Assembly: GCA_016190895.1 (NCBI GenBank)
Contig: JACPPR010000045.1
Span: 1-62,016, forward strand
Direction of reading: 5' to 3'
DNA from: Chloroflexota bacterium
GTDB taxonomy: Bacteria; Chloroflexota; Dehalococcoidia; Dehalococcoidales; UBA2162
DNA length: 62,016 bases
The notes below the pieces were generated by a model. That model saw nothing but the letters and a program-made list of their open reading frames with translations. It had not been told where the DNA came from and did not search any database. The position numbers and the translations under genes are program-made. This document shows, piece after piece, positions 35,511 through 42,851 of the stretch. Numbering within the stretch: the stretch's first letter is position 1; each line of letters opens with the position of its first letter.

Positions 35511-36662
35511 GTGATTAAGCGAGTTGTTCTGTTCTTAATGATATTACTACTTAGCCTGCCGACTCCGGTCCTGGCTGCAGAGGCAGGAAACGGTGTCATC
35601 GATGGTAAGTTGGTGAATGGAACTGCCGGAGGCAGTAGCGTCGCCGACCAGACGGTTACGCTGACGACCTATCTGAATGATACCGAATCAGGCACGCAGA
35701 CCGCTAAGAGCAGGGCCGACGGTCAGTTCGTCTTCAATGGCTTATCGACCGCCTCGGGCTACGCTTATGAACTGAAAGTTACTTATCAGGAAGCGGATTA
35801 TACCAGTGAGCGGGTCAGCTTCACGGCTAGCGAGACAACCAGGGCGATGACTCTCACTGTCTACGACGCGACCGATAGTGATGCGGTAGTTAAAGTTTCT
35901 GCCGCTCATACTATCGCCTACCTTGGTGATGGAGAACTCGAGGTGGTGGAATATCTCGTCTTTACCAACAATTCCGACCGGGCCTACATCGGCACCGGTG
36001 AAATTACGACGACAGGAACGCGGCGGACGTTGAAACTGCCTCTACCGGCTAAGACAACCGAACTGCAATACGGCGGCGACCTGATGAGTTGCTGTGTTCT
36101 CCAGGACCCTAACGGACTATTCGATACCATGGCCGTTTTGCCCGGAGAAAAACTCATCGCCTACTCCTATAAAGTGCCTTATAAGGCTGGAGCGTACGAG
36201 TTTTCTCGAAAGTTCGACTATCCGGTAGCCACTTACAATTTCCTGGTTCAGGGCGCGACTACGCAGGCCACCAGCGCCCGCCTGGCAGCGGCCGGACAGA
36301 TGGATATCGAAGGCGCCACATTCAACGGACTTGCCGGTGATAATCTGGCTCCGGGCGAAACAGTGGCTATTCAGATAGCTGGTCTACCTAAGTCAAGTAG
36401 CTCGCAGACTGTCATCTGGGTTGTCTTGACCCTGATTGCGCTGGGCGCCGCAGGAGGCTTCATGTACCTGATGAAGCGGAGAAGCCTTCAAACTGTTAGT
36501 GTAGAGAGCCAGCCGCCCGACGAACTGAGGCAACAGTTGCTTCTCGAGATGGCCAGGCTGGATGACGATTTTGAAAGCGGCAAAATAGAGAAAGAAGCCT
36601 ATACCAGACAGCGAGCTGAGAAAAAATCTCAGTTGCTCAGGCTAGTGGCAGGCTCTGAATAG
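35511..36662 (+). CDS. Membrane-anchored exported protein in the ccm cluster, function unknown
   Basis: A 383-residue protein with a signal peptide (cleavage near ALAAEA, residue 24), a carboxypeptidase-regulatory-like beta domain (about 28-115, with GLSTASGYAYELKV), a second beta domain, one helix (about 303-322, WVVLTLIALGAAGGFMYLM) and a cytoplasmic tail LLLEMARLDDDFESGKIEKE that closely resembles the helical segment of the preceding CcmI-like protein. Cysteines CC near residue 197 could be redox active. Start is a GTG after GAGGAG. The shared tail suggests both proteins bind the same ccm partner. I do not recognise the family. Confidence 0.75.
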   Translation: MIKRVVLFLMILLLSLPTPVLAAEAGNGVIDGKLVNGTAGGSSVADQTVTLTTYLNDTESGTQTAKSRADGQFVFNGLSTASGYAYELKVTYQEADYTSERVSFTASETTRAMTLTVYDATDSDAVVKVSAAHTIAYLGDGELEVVEYLVFTNNSDRAYIGTGEITTTGTRRTLKLPLPAKTTELQYGGDLMSCCVLQDPNGLFDTMAVLPGEKLIAYSYKVPYKAGAYEFSRKFDYPVATYNFLVQGATTQATSARLAAAGQMDIEGATFNGLAGDNLAPGETVAIQIAGLPKSSSSQTVIWVVLTLIALGAAGGFMYLMKRRSLQTVSVESQPPDELRQQLLLEMARLDDDFESGKIEKEAYTRQRAEKKSQLLRLVAGSE

Positions 36663-36679
36663 GAGAGTCGCAGGCAATA

Positions 36680-37417
36680 ATGGGGGGAGCTAATACAGCT
36701 TCCCAGGCTTTGTCAGTTAAGGTGGAAGGACTGACCAAGTCCTTCGGCAATCGCCTTACCTTGAGAGGGATTGACCTTGAGGTAAAGCAGGGGGAGTCGG
36801 TTGTTATCTTCGGTCCCAACGGGGCAGGCAAGACTACCTTGCTGAAGGTTCTGGCTACCATTATGAACCCCACCTCGGGCCGGATTCTCATCGATGGATT
36901 AGATGTCAAAAATCAGGCCGAGCAAGCCCGCCGCCGGATTGGCATAGTTACCCACAACACTTTTCTCTATGGTAACCTCACGGCTTACGAGAACCTTGAT
37001 TTCTACTGCCGTTTGTATGATGTGCCGGGACGGCAGCAGCGAATTCAAGAAATAATAGAGATGGTGGGTATGACACCGCGTCTTCACCAGCGGGTTTCTA
37101 CTCTCTCTCGGGGTATGCAGCAAAGGATATCGATTGCTCGTTCCCTGCTTCACAAACCGGCTATTATGCTGCTGGATGAGGCAGAAACTGGGCTGGACCA
37201 GCAGGCCACCGCTATGCTCTGGGAGGCATTGGCAGCAGAGGGCGGGAAAAGGCGCACCATTATTCTGACGACGCATAACCTGGAGCGAGGCCTAAAAGTG
37301 GCTGAGCGGGTACTTATTCTGGACAAGGGCATCATCACATATCAAGGCTCAACGAAAGCAATGAACCTTCCTGCTCTCGAAAGAGTTTACCACAGCAGCA
37401 CGGAGAACGAACCTTGA
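36680..37417 (+). CDS. ccmA: Heme exporter ATP-binding protein CcmA
   Basis: A 245-residue ABC ATPase with Walker A GPNGAGKTT (near residue 46), signature LSRGMQQRISIARSLLHKP (near 141), Walker B IMLLDEAETGLD and a switch histidine in ILTTHNLERG. With CcmB it powers release of holo-CcmE from CcmC. It is followed by ccmB with a 4-bp overlap. Confidence 0.92.
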   Translation: MGGANTASQALSVKVEGLTKSFGNRLTLRGIDLEVKQGESVVIFGPNGAGKTTLLKVLATIMNPTSGRILIDGLDVKNQAEQARRRIGIVTHNTFLYGNLTAYENLDFYCRLYDVPGRQQRIQEIIEMVGMTPRLHQRVSTLSRGMQQRISIARSLLHKPAIMLLDEAETGLDQQATAMLWEALAAEGGKRRTIILTTHNLERGLKVAERVLILDKGIITYQGSTKAMNLPALERVYHSSTENEP

Positions 37418-38085
37418 GTTTCTGGCGCAAGGTTTTCGCCATAACCTGGAAAGACGTTCTGGCTGAGATGAGGACCAAGGAAATCATCTCGGCGGTGCTG
37501 GTCTTTACTCTTCTTGTGATAGTGATATTCAACTTCGCATTCGGCACAAGTCCGGATGTAGTCAAACTGGTAGCCTCGGGTATGCTGTGGGTAACCTTCG
37601 CTTTTTCCGGCGTGCTAAGCCTCAACCGCGCCTTTGTTATGGAGAAAGAAGAGGGCTGTTTCGAAGGGCTAATGGTAGCTCCGGTGAGTCGTGAGATTAT
37701 CTACACGGGTAAGATGCTAGGCTCTTTATTGTTTTTGCTTATTATCGAGGCGATTGCCCTGCCTATCTTTGCCTTTCTTTTCAACCTTGGGGTATTCTCC
37801 TGGCAGCTAATTGTCATCGTATTCTTGACAACCGTAGGCTTTGTCGGGGTCGGCACGCTTTTTTCAGCGCTGGCAGTCAATACTAAGGCACGGGAAATGG
37901 TGCTGCCGATTCTCTTTTTCCCGATTGTGATTCCAATAATCATCGGCGCTGTCAAAGCTTCAGAATCGGCCCTGTCCGGTGGGTCGTGGGGCGACATTTC
38001 CTCCTGGCTCGGGATAACAGGGGCTTTCGATGTTATCTTCCTGGTGGTATCCTACCTAATATTTGCCTTTGTGATTGAAGAATAG
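37414..38085 (+). CDS. ccmB: Heme exporter membrane protein CcmB
   Basis: A 223-residue, six-helix membrane protein of the CcmB family (FWRKVFAITWKDVLAEMRTK at the N terminus; RAFVMEKEEGCFEGLMVAP near residue 70). The start is a TTG overlapping the ccmA stop (TTGA). It is the membrane partner of CcmA. Confidence 0.92.
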   Translation: MSFWRKVFAITWKDVLAEMRTKEIISAVLVFTLLVIVIFNFAFGTSPDVVKLVASGMLWVTFAFSGVLSLNRAFVMEKEEGCFEGLMVAPVSREIIYTGKMLGSLLFLLIIEAIALPIFAFLFNLGVFSWQLIVIVFLTTVGFVGVGTLFSALAVNTKAREMVLPILFFPIVIPIIIGAVKASESALSGGSWGDISSWLGITGAFDVIFLVVSYLIFAFVIEE

Positions 38086-38109
38086 GACTGGTAGCGAGGG
38101 ACGGACGAT

Positions 38110-38769
38110 ATGAAAAGGTATTTGTTGTTGGCGTTGAGCTTTACCCTGATGGTGGTGAGCTTGTACTTCGTCTTTGTCTGGGTGCCGACCGAGAGAATGA
38201 TGGGGATCGTGCAGAGAATTTTCTACCTGATGGTGCCGACGGGGTGGCTGACTCTGCTTTCCTTCTTGATTGTCTTCATCGGCAGCATCCTTTATCTAGT
38301 CAAGAGAGAAGAGAAGTGGGATATTTTAGCCTACTGTTCGGGGGAGATAGGCCTTGTCTTTACGACACTGGCCCTTATCACGGGTTCTATCTGGGCGAAG
38401 CCTATCTGGGGGGTGTGGTGGGACTGGGGAACGCCCCGCCTTACTTCCACCCTGGTGCTCTGGTTTATCTATCTGGCGTATTTCCTGGTGCGCTCTTTTG
38501 CCTCGGAGCCGTCCCGGGGCGCCCGCTTTGCGGCGGTCGTGGGCATCGTTGGTTTCGTTGACATACCGATAGTCATCCTCTCGACGACTCTCTGGCAGGG
38601 GATGCACCCCCCGCCGCTTATCTTCCAGGAGGCCGGTTTAGACCCGCGTATGATGCTGACTCTTCAGGTCAGCCTGATTGCCTATACCGTTCTGTTCGTT
38701 ATTTTATTAATAGCACGTGTCTTGCTGAAGAATAGTGAAGTTGACATAAGATACTTGAAAGAAGGGTAA
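38110..38769 (+). CDS. ccmC: Heme exporter protein CcmC
   Basis: A 219-residue, six-helix heme-handling protein. The WWD motif reads WGVWWDWGTPRLTSTLVLW near residue 100, and histidine ligands are expected in the flanking loops (for example GMHPPPL near 161). CcmC loads heme onto CcmE. It is followed by a ccmD-size gene. Confidence 0.93.
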   Translation: MKRYLLLALSFTLMVVSLYFVFVWVPTERMMGIVQRIFYLMVPTGWLTLLSFLIVFIGSILYLVKREEKWDILAYCSGEIGLVFTTLALITGSIWAKPIWGVWWDWGTPRLTSTLVLWFIYLAYFLVRSFASEPSRGARFAAVVGIVGFVDIPIVILSTTLWQGMHPPPLIFQEAGLDPRMMLTLQVSLIAYTVLFVILLIARVLLKNSEVDIRYLKEG

Positions 38770-38798
38770 CTAGATTTATTTGCTAAGGAGGCATGAAA

Positions 38799-38945
38799 AT
38801 GGAAAACGCTGGCTTTCTACTGGCGGCTTTCAGCATTGTATGGGCTGTGCTCTTCGGCTATGTTCTTGTATTGTTGAATAAGCAGAAGAAGCTACAGCAG
38901 GAGATAGTCTCCCTGAAAGAAGCCCTCAAGGAGAAAAAAGGGTAA
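38799..38945 (+). CDS. ccmD: CcmD-like small membrane protein
   Basis: A 48-residue peptide beginning MENAGFLLAAFSIVW with one hydrophobic helix (about 4-26) and a basic/acidic tail (NKQKKLQQEIVSLKEALKEKKG, here split as NKQKKLQQEI and SLKEALKEKKG). A strong AAGGAGG lies seven bases before this ATG, which argues against the ATG six bases upstream. CcmD is a short single-helix protein that stabilises CcmC-CcmE. Position directly after ccmC supports the call. Confidence 0.8.
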   Translation: MENAGFLLAAFSIVWAVLFGYVLVLLNKQKKLQQEIVSLKEALKEKKG

Positions 38946-38990
38946 TATCCAATCAGGATGAGAGATAGTCATATTGCCGGGCTAAAATCA

Positions 38991-39064
38991 GGGAATTCCC
39001 TAATAAGATTACGTAGTATATGGGGGTTTTCCCAATAGGTATCAATCCCATATTTTAGTAAAAT
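38991..39064 (+). promoter_or_regulatory. Orphan promoter with paired GGG-N4-CCC sites
   Basis: GGGAATTCCC at 38991-39000 and GGGTTTTCCC at 39024-39033 start 33 bp apart, followed by TAGGTA (39036-39041), 17 bp and TAAAAT (39059-39064). The geometry equals that of the promoters at 31046 and 31782. No plus-strand gene follows, so it may drive an untranslated RNA or be a leftover of a lost gene. Confidence 0.55.
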
Positions 39065-39284
39065 GATTGTGGGAAAGGGCGTCTGGATGCTCCTTTCAGT
39101 AAAGATGGTAAAGACTGAATAACGACAAATTCTCAGGGATGTCCTGACATTAGAAGACCGGACGCCGGGGTTTATCAGCTTTGCCAGGTAATGGTGGTGT
39201 CTTTGTGGTTGGGAAAGAAGTGGGGAGAGGGATACTATCCTCAGGAAGTCCTGTTCATATATTAATAATCGCAGTTCAAGATTC

Positions 39285-39429
39285 TCAAGGTAAGCGGTTG
39301 TCAGTCCAGGGGAAAGGATTCTGCAATCCGGCGTAGGGGCGGAGGCTCTCCCTGAGCCAGGACCACTGTAGCGAGAACTCATATCAGGATGATTGCGGAG
39401 ACGATGCCGAGCAACAGTTTGAGTTTCAC
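39285..39429 (-). pseudogene. Broken gene for a secreted protein, possibly a cytochrome
   Basis: From GTG at 39429 the minus strand reads KLKLLLGIVSAIILI, an in-frame TGA (39381-39379), then VLATVVLAQGEPPPL, which together form a textbook signal peptide with one nonsense codon. After a frameshift near 39341 it continues as YAGLQNPFPWTDNRLP and a stop. No CxxCH is visible after that. The mature start (GEPPPLYAG, NPFPW) reminds me of exported cytochrome c proteins, but that is an impression without a heme motif to support it. Confidence 0.5.
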
Positions 39430-39499
39430 GGTGTCTTCTTTCCCCGGTACCGATAGATGTATTTCTCATTCTGATATTTCCGCCCCTTCCGCCAAAGTT

Positions 39500-40264
39500 C
39501 TATGGCTTCTGAGCCAGCTTGGCTCCATTACCTAAAGCATTCACAATATCTACTGTCAAAGGAATGATGGTGCTGTTCTTCTCTCCGGCAATCTCGACAA
39601 GGGTCTGGAGATAGCGTAGCTGTAAAGCCGCCGGCTGGCTCTGGATTATCTGAGCGGCCTCAGCAAGAGTACCGGCAGCCGCCTTCTCACCTTCGGCATG
39701 GATAATCTTCGCCCTCTTCTCACGCTCTGACTCGGCCTGACGCGCCATCGCCCTCTGCATCGCCTCGGGCAGGAGAACATCCTTTATCTCGACGAGGGTC
39801 GCCCGTACTCCCCAGGGCTCCTCGGTCTGCTCATCGATAATCTGGCGCAGTCTTGAGTTAATCTGGTCGCGGTGGGCTAGCAGCTCATCCAGGTCCGATT
39901 GCCCCAGAACGCTCCGTAGAGTAGTTAAGGCCAGTTGGATGGTGGCTTCTTTGTAGTTCTCGACATTGATGACCGCGTTGACCGGGTCGATGACCATGAA
40001 GTAGACCACGGCATCTACCTTCACCGTGACGTTGTCACGAGTAATGACTTCCTGAGGCTCAAGCACAGTGGTGATGATTCTCAGGCTGACCTTGGTCATC
40101 CTGTCGATGATGGGTAAAATGAAATTAAGACCGGGGTTTCGGGTGCCAACCAGCCGCCCGAAGCGGAGCACCACTCCTCGTTCGTACTGCTTGACTATCT
40201 TGCTGCCGAAGGCAATCAGAACCAGTACGACGAACGCGATTAGAACGATTAGCCAGGCATCCAT
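39500..40264 (-). CDS. SPFH-domain protein (slipin/stomatin family)
   Basis: A 254-residue membrane-anchored protein: one N-terminal helix (4-22), an SPFH/Band 7 domain (EQ... replaced here by YERGVVLRFGRLVG near 27) and a helical tail (AMARQAESEREKRAKIIHAEGE). Slipins form ring-shaped oligomers at the membrane and usually pair with an NfeD protein and a protease; no nfeD is adjacent, so it is an orphan. A GGGTATACCC palindrome lies 120 bp upstream at 40384-40393. Confidence 0.9.
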   Translation of the reverse strand: MDAWLIVLIAFVVLVLIAFGSKIVKQYERGVVLRFGRLVGTRNPGLNFILPIIDRMTKVSLRIITTVLEPQEVITRDNVTVKVDAVVYFMVIDPVNAVINVENYKEATIQLALTTLRSVLGQSDLDELLAHRDQINSRLRQIIDEQTEEPWGVRATLVEIKDVLLPEAMQRAMARQAESEREKRAKIIHAEGEKAAAGTLAEAAQIIQSQPAALQLRYLQTLVEIAGEKNSTIIPLTVDIVNALGNGAKLAQKP

Positions 40265-40383
40265 GTTTCTTTCCTCCTTCTATTTTCCGTTTGGGTCGCA
40301 GCGACCTTTTACGCTTCCCACTAGTGATTCTACCTTAGGTAGTCATGCCGATATAGTCATTAACTACCTAAATGTTATGGGTA

Positions 40384-40393
40384 GGGTATACCC
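40384..40393. promoter_or_regulatory. GGGTATACCC palindrome upstream of the slipin gene
   Basis: A perfect 10-bp palindrome of the same GGG-N4-CCC form as the sites near ccm. On the minus strand TATATC lies about 30 bp downstream, but there is no matching TAGATA element and no second site 33 bp away, so the relation is weaker. Confidence 0.4.
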
Positions 40394-40491
40394 AATTTGA
40401 TATCGGGTAACGGAAAATGGGGGAGAAGGAAAAGGGAAGGAGCTGAAAAGAGCTTCTGTCTAAATAGCGGTCGGGTGTGGGCGAAGTTTAA

Positions 40492-41145
40492 TTATTCGAA
40501 GTCGATGAGGCCCCTGCGAATAGCGTATTTCGTCAGGTCTTCACGTCTGGCCAGTCCGAGCTTGTGCATTACTGCCTGGCGGTATTTCTCCACGGTCCTG
40601 GAACTCAAAAACAGGCTCTCGGCCATCTCGCGGTTGGTTTTACCGGCGGCAGCCAGTTTGAGCACCTCTTTTTCCCGGCGGGTCAGGGCTGCATAGTTCT
40701 CTTCTTGCTGCTCTGGCGCTGTGGTAACGAAGCCTTCCAGTAAGGCGGTGGCGACGGCTGGTGAGAGGAAGATATTGCCCTGGTAGACGGTGTGGATAGC
40801 GTATAGTAACTCTTGCGGTTCGGACTCCTTCAGGATATATCCCGAGGCTCCGGCTCTGAGTACCGGGAAGAAAAATTCTTCATCATCGTGCATGCTGAGG
40901 ACAAGAACGCTGGTATCGGGCTGTTCCTCCTTGATGCGGCGGGTCGCCTCGATACCGTTCATTCCAGGCATAGCGATGTCCATCAGTACCAGTTCAGGCC
41001 TGAGTTCTAGTGCTTTCGCTATTGCCTCTTCGCCTCCCGATGCTTCACCGACTACTTCGATATCAGGCTGACCGTCAAGCAATGACCGGATTCCGGCGCG
41101 GACAATGCCGTGGTCGTCCACTATCAAAACGCGCAGTTTAGCCAT
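40492..41145 (-). CDS. LuxR-type response regulator
   Basis: A 217-residue regulator: receiver domain with DD at 10-11, phospho-acceptor D56 (LVLMDIAMPG) and Lys in GYILKESEP; LuxR helix-turn-helix at about 150-210 (LTRREKEVLKLAAAGKTNRE, MAESLFLSSRTVEKYR). The ATG at 41145 has GGAGG upstream inside the kinase gene; the two genes abut, so they are co-translated. It is a good candidate for the protein that binds the GGG-N4-CCC sites, as the only complete NarL-type regulator close to them. Confidence 0.92.
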   Translation of the reverse strand: MAKLRVLIVDDHGIVRAGIRSLLDGQPDIEVVGEASGGEEAIAKALELRPELVLMDIAMPGMNGIEATRRIKEEQPDTSVLVLSMHDDEEFFFPVLRAGASGYILKESEPQELLYAIHTVYQGNIFLSPAVATALLEGFVTTAPEQQEENYAALTRREKEVLKLAAAGKTNREMAESLFLSSRTVEKYRQAVMHKLGLARREDLTKYAIRRGLIDFE

Positions 41146-41146
41146 C

Positions 41147-42652
41147 TCAGTCACCTCCAACTTTAGGCACCTCCAGCGGAATTTGGAACCATATCAACGT
41201 TCCTTTAGCGGGCTCTGATTCTATGCTTAATTGTCCCCCGACAGCCGAGACCCTCTCCTGAATGCCGCGTAATCCAAATGAATCTGATGACCGTAGGGCG
41301 GTCTCGACATCGAATCCCTTACCATTGTCATCGATGTTAGCGTTTATCGCTGATTTTGTCGCTGTAACCTTAATAGTAACTGCAGAAGCGCCCGAGTGCC
41401 GGACAACATTAGTCGTCGCCTCTTGAATTATCCTGAATATGGTGGTCTCGATTTTAGAGGGTAACCTGTCATCTAGTCCCGAGAAGCTGAGCCATACCTT
41501 GATGTTCTTTGCCTCCAGACGGCTCTTGACGTAAGAGCGCAGCGCCGGAGCCAGACCTAACTGGTCGAGAACCTCGGGACGCAGGTCGTAAATCAGCTTG
41601 CGCAGCTCCCCAAGAGTTTGAGCGGCCAGAGCGCGAGATTGGGTGAGTTTCTTTTTCGCTTCAGCTGCCTCATCAGGCAGGCTGTCGATAGCCCTGGCTA
41701 AGTCCAGCATGATTGCGGAGAGGGCTTGCCCGGCTTCATCATGGAGTTCCCGTGCCACCCTCCGCCGCTCTTCTTCCTGGGCTGAAATGAGTCTTTCCAG
41801 GAGCTTACCGCGAACAACCGCCGTTTCCTGCAACTGCCGCGTTCTCTCCTGGACTTTCTCCTCTAACTCCACTTTCGAAGCTTCCAGGGCTTTGGCGTTC
41901 TCCTCGACGCGCTCCGCCATTTCATTGAAGTTTTTAGCCATCGTCCCGACCTCATCGTCTCTTTGAATAGCAACCCTGGCGCTGAGGTCGCCGCCGGCGA
42001 TTCGCTGGGCGGAGGCGATGAGCTTTGAAATGGGATTGACCACCGATGAGCGGAACATATAGGTTAGTGTTGCCCCTATCATTAAGAAGGTAACCCCGGC
42101 TATTACGACCATAGTCAGGGTTTGTTGCCGTAGCTGTTCGTCCAGCATTTTGCTGTCCACACCGATTTCGATTGCCCCCAAGATTTGGGAACCGGAGCCG
42201 TGGCAGCCATAGCAGTCAGGCTTGTTGAGTACCGGAAAGACAACAGACATATTTTTCTCACCCTGTTGATTATCTGCTCCGGTGACCGTTTCCAGAGAGG
42301 CGAAGACCCGGTCTATTTCTTCACTACCGCGTATTTGGCCGACTGCCGAGGCATCGCTTGAGGCAAAGACCTTGCGTTCAACGGAGTAAACGGTGACATC
42401 CTGGACCGGTTTTCTCGAAGCCATCAGTTCTACTGATTGCTGCACGTGCTGCCGGTCGACCAAAAGCATATCGCGTTCCAGAGAATCCCGGAGCGCTGCG
42501 GCTAAGAGGACGGCTGAGTCTTTGAACTGGGCTATGGTAGTTTGCCGCTGGAGGTAGAGTATCGCCCCACCCCCGATGAGCCCCATAACCATCAGGATGG
42601 CAAAAACCAGCAGGATGATTCTGTACTGGAGCCTGTTCTTAACCCTTATCAT
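41147..42652 (-). CDS. Sensor histidine kinase with a CxxCH (heme c) motif in its sensor domain
   Basis: About 501 residues. Helix 1 (about 13-34), an extracytoplasmic domain (35-180), helix 2 (about 182-200), HAMP, a coiled coil, HisKA_3 with the phospho-His in RRRVARELHDEAGQALSA (near 305) and HATPase_c (GLRGIQERVSAVGGQL). The sensor domain contains DCYGCHGSG (C148, C151, H152 in the version with the GTG start), a covalent heme attachment motif, so the kinase may sense redox state, NO or O2 through heme c. DUF3365-type sensors have such a motif. It partners the downstream LuxR regulator. Confidence 0.9.
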   Translation of the reverse strand: MIRVKNRLQYRIILLVFAILMVMGLIGGGAILYLQRQTTIAQFKDSAVLLAAALRDSLERDMLLVDRQHVQQSVELMASRKPVQDVTVYSVERKVFASSDASAVGQIRGSEEIDRVFASLETVTGADNQQGEKNMSVVFPVLNKPDCYGCHGSGSQILGAIEIGVDSKMLDEQLRQQTLTMVVIAGVTFLMIGATLTYMFRSSVVNPISKLIASAQRIAGGDLSARVAIQRDDEVGTMAKNFNEMAERVEENAKALEASKVELEEKVQERTRQLQETAVVRGKLLERLISAQEEERRRVARELHDEAGQALSAIMLDLARAIDSLPDEAAEAKKKLTQSRALAAQTLGELRKLIYDLRPEVLDQLGLAPALRSYVKSRLEAKNIKVWLSFSGLDDRLPSKIETTIFRIIQEATTNVVRHSGASAVTIKVTATKSAINANIDDNGKGFDVETALRSSDSFGLRGIQERVSAVGGQLSIESEPAKGTLIWFQIPLEVPKVGGD

Positions 42653-42679
42653 CACTTACCCACATGCTCCTCCTAATTG

Positions 42680-42708
42680 ATTATATGTATTAGCTTTACC
42701 TTTTTCAA
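42680..42708 (-). promoter_or_regulatory. Promoter of the heme-motif kinase operon
   Basis: Minus strand TTGAAA (42708-42703), 17-bp spacer, TATAAT (42685-42680), about 27 bp before the kinase start. An AGGAGGAG ribosome site lies just after, followed by a short leader frame ATG TGG GTA AGT before the kinase start. Confidence 0.68.
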
Positions 42709-42851
42709 TAAAGCCTACCCAGTCCACTGCCTACGGGAGGGTGTGAAAATGGCGAAAAACTGGGTATCTCCTACTCCATAATATCAGGCAATTAACGGCT
42801 AGAACTGCAGCCAGATAGAGCCTAATATGTAGCAGGTTAGGAGGAGCTAAG

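Larger units (their letters stand above)
38946..39499. other. 554-bp gap after ccmD: orphan promoter and decayed gene
   Basis: No intact gene is credible here. The left part has a palindrome-bearing promoter directed rightwards (38991-39064) with no plus-strand gene behind it. The right part holds a broken minus-strand gene start at 39285-39429. The open frame spanning 38969-39469 on the minus strand has arginine/serine-rich, non-protein-like content and is in a different phase from the broken gene. Confidence 0.6.

Noticed and set aside
38969-39469. Minus-strand frame of 166 codons after ccmD
   Set aside because: Codon content is not protein-like and the recognisable signal peptide in this region is in another phase and broken.
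42762-42771. GGGTATCTCC as another member of the GGG-N4-CCC site family upstream of the nine-heme cytochrome
   Set aside because: Two mismatches, no partner at 33 bp and no TAGATA at the expected place.
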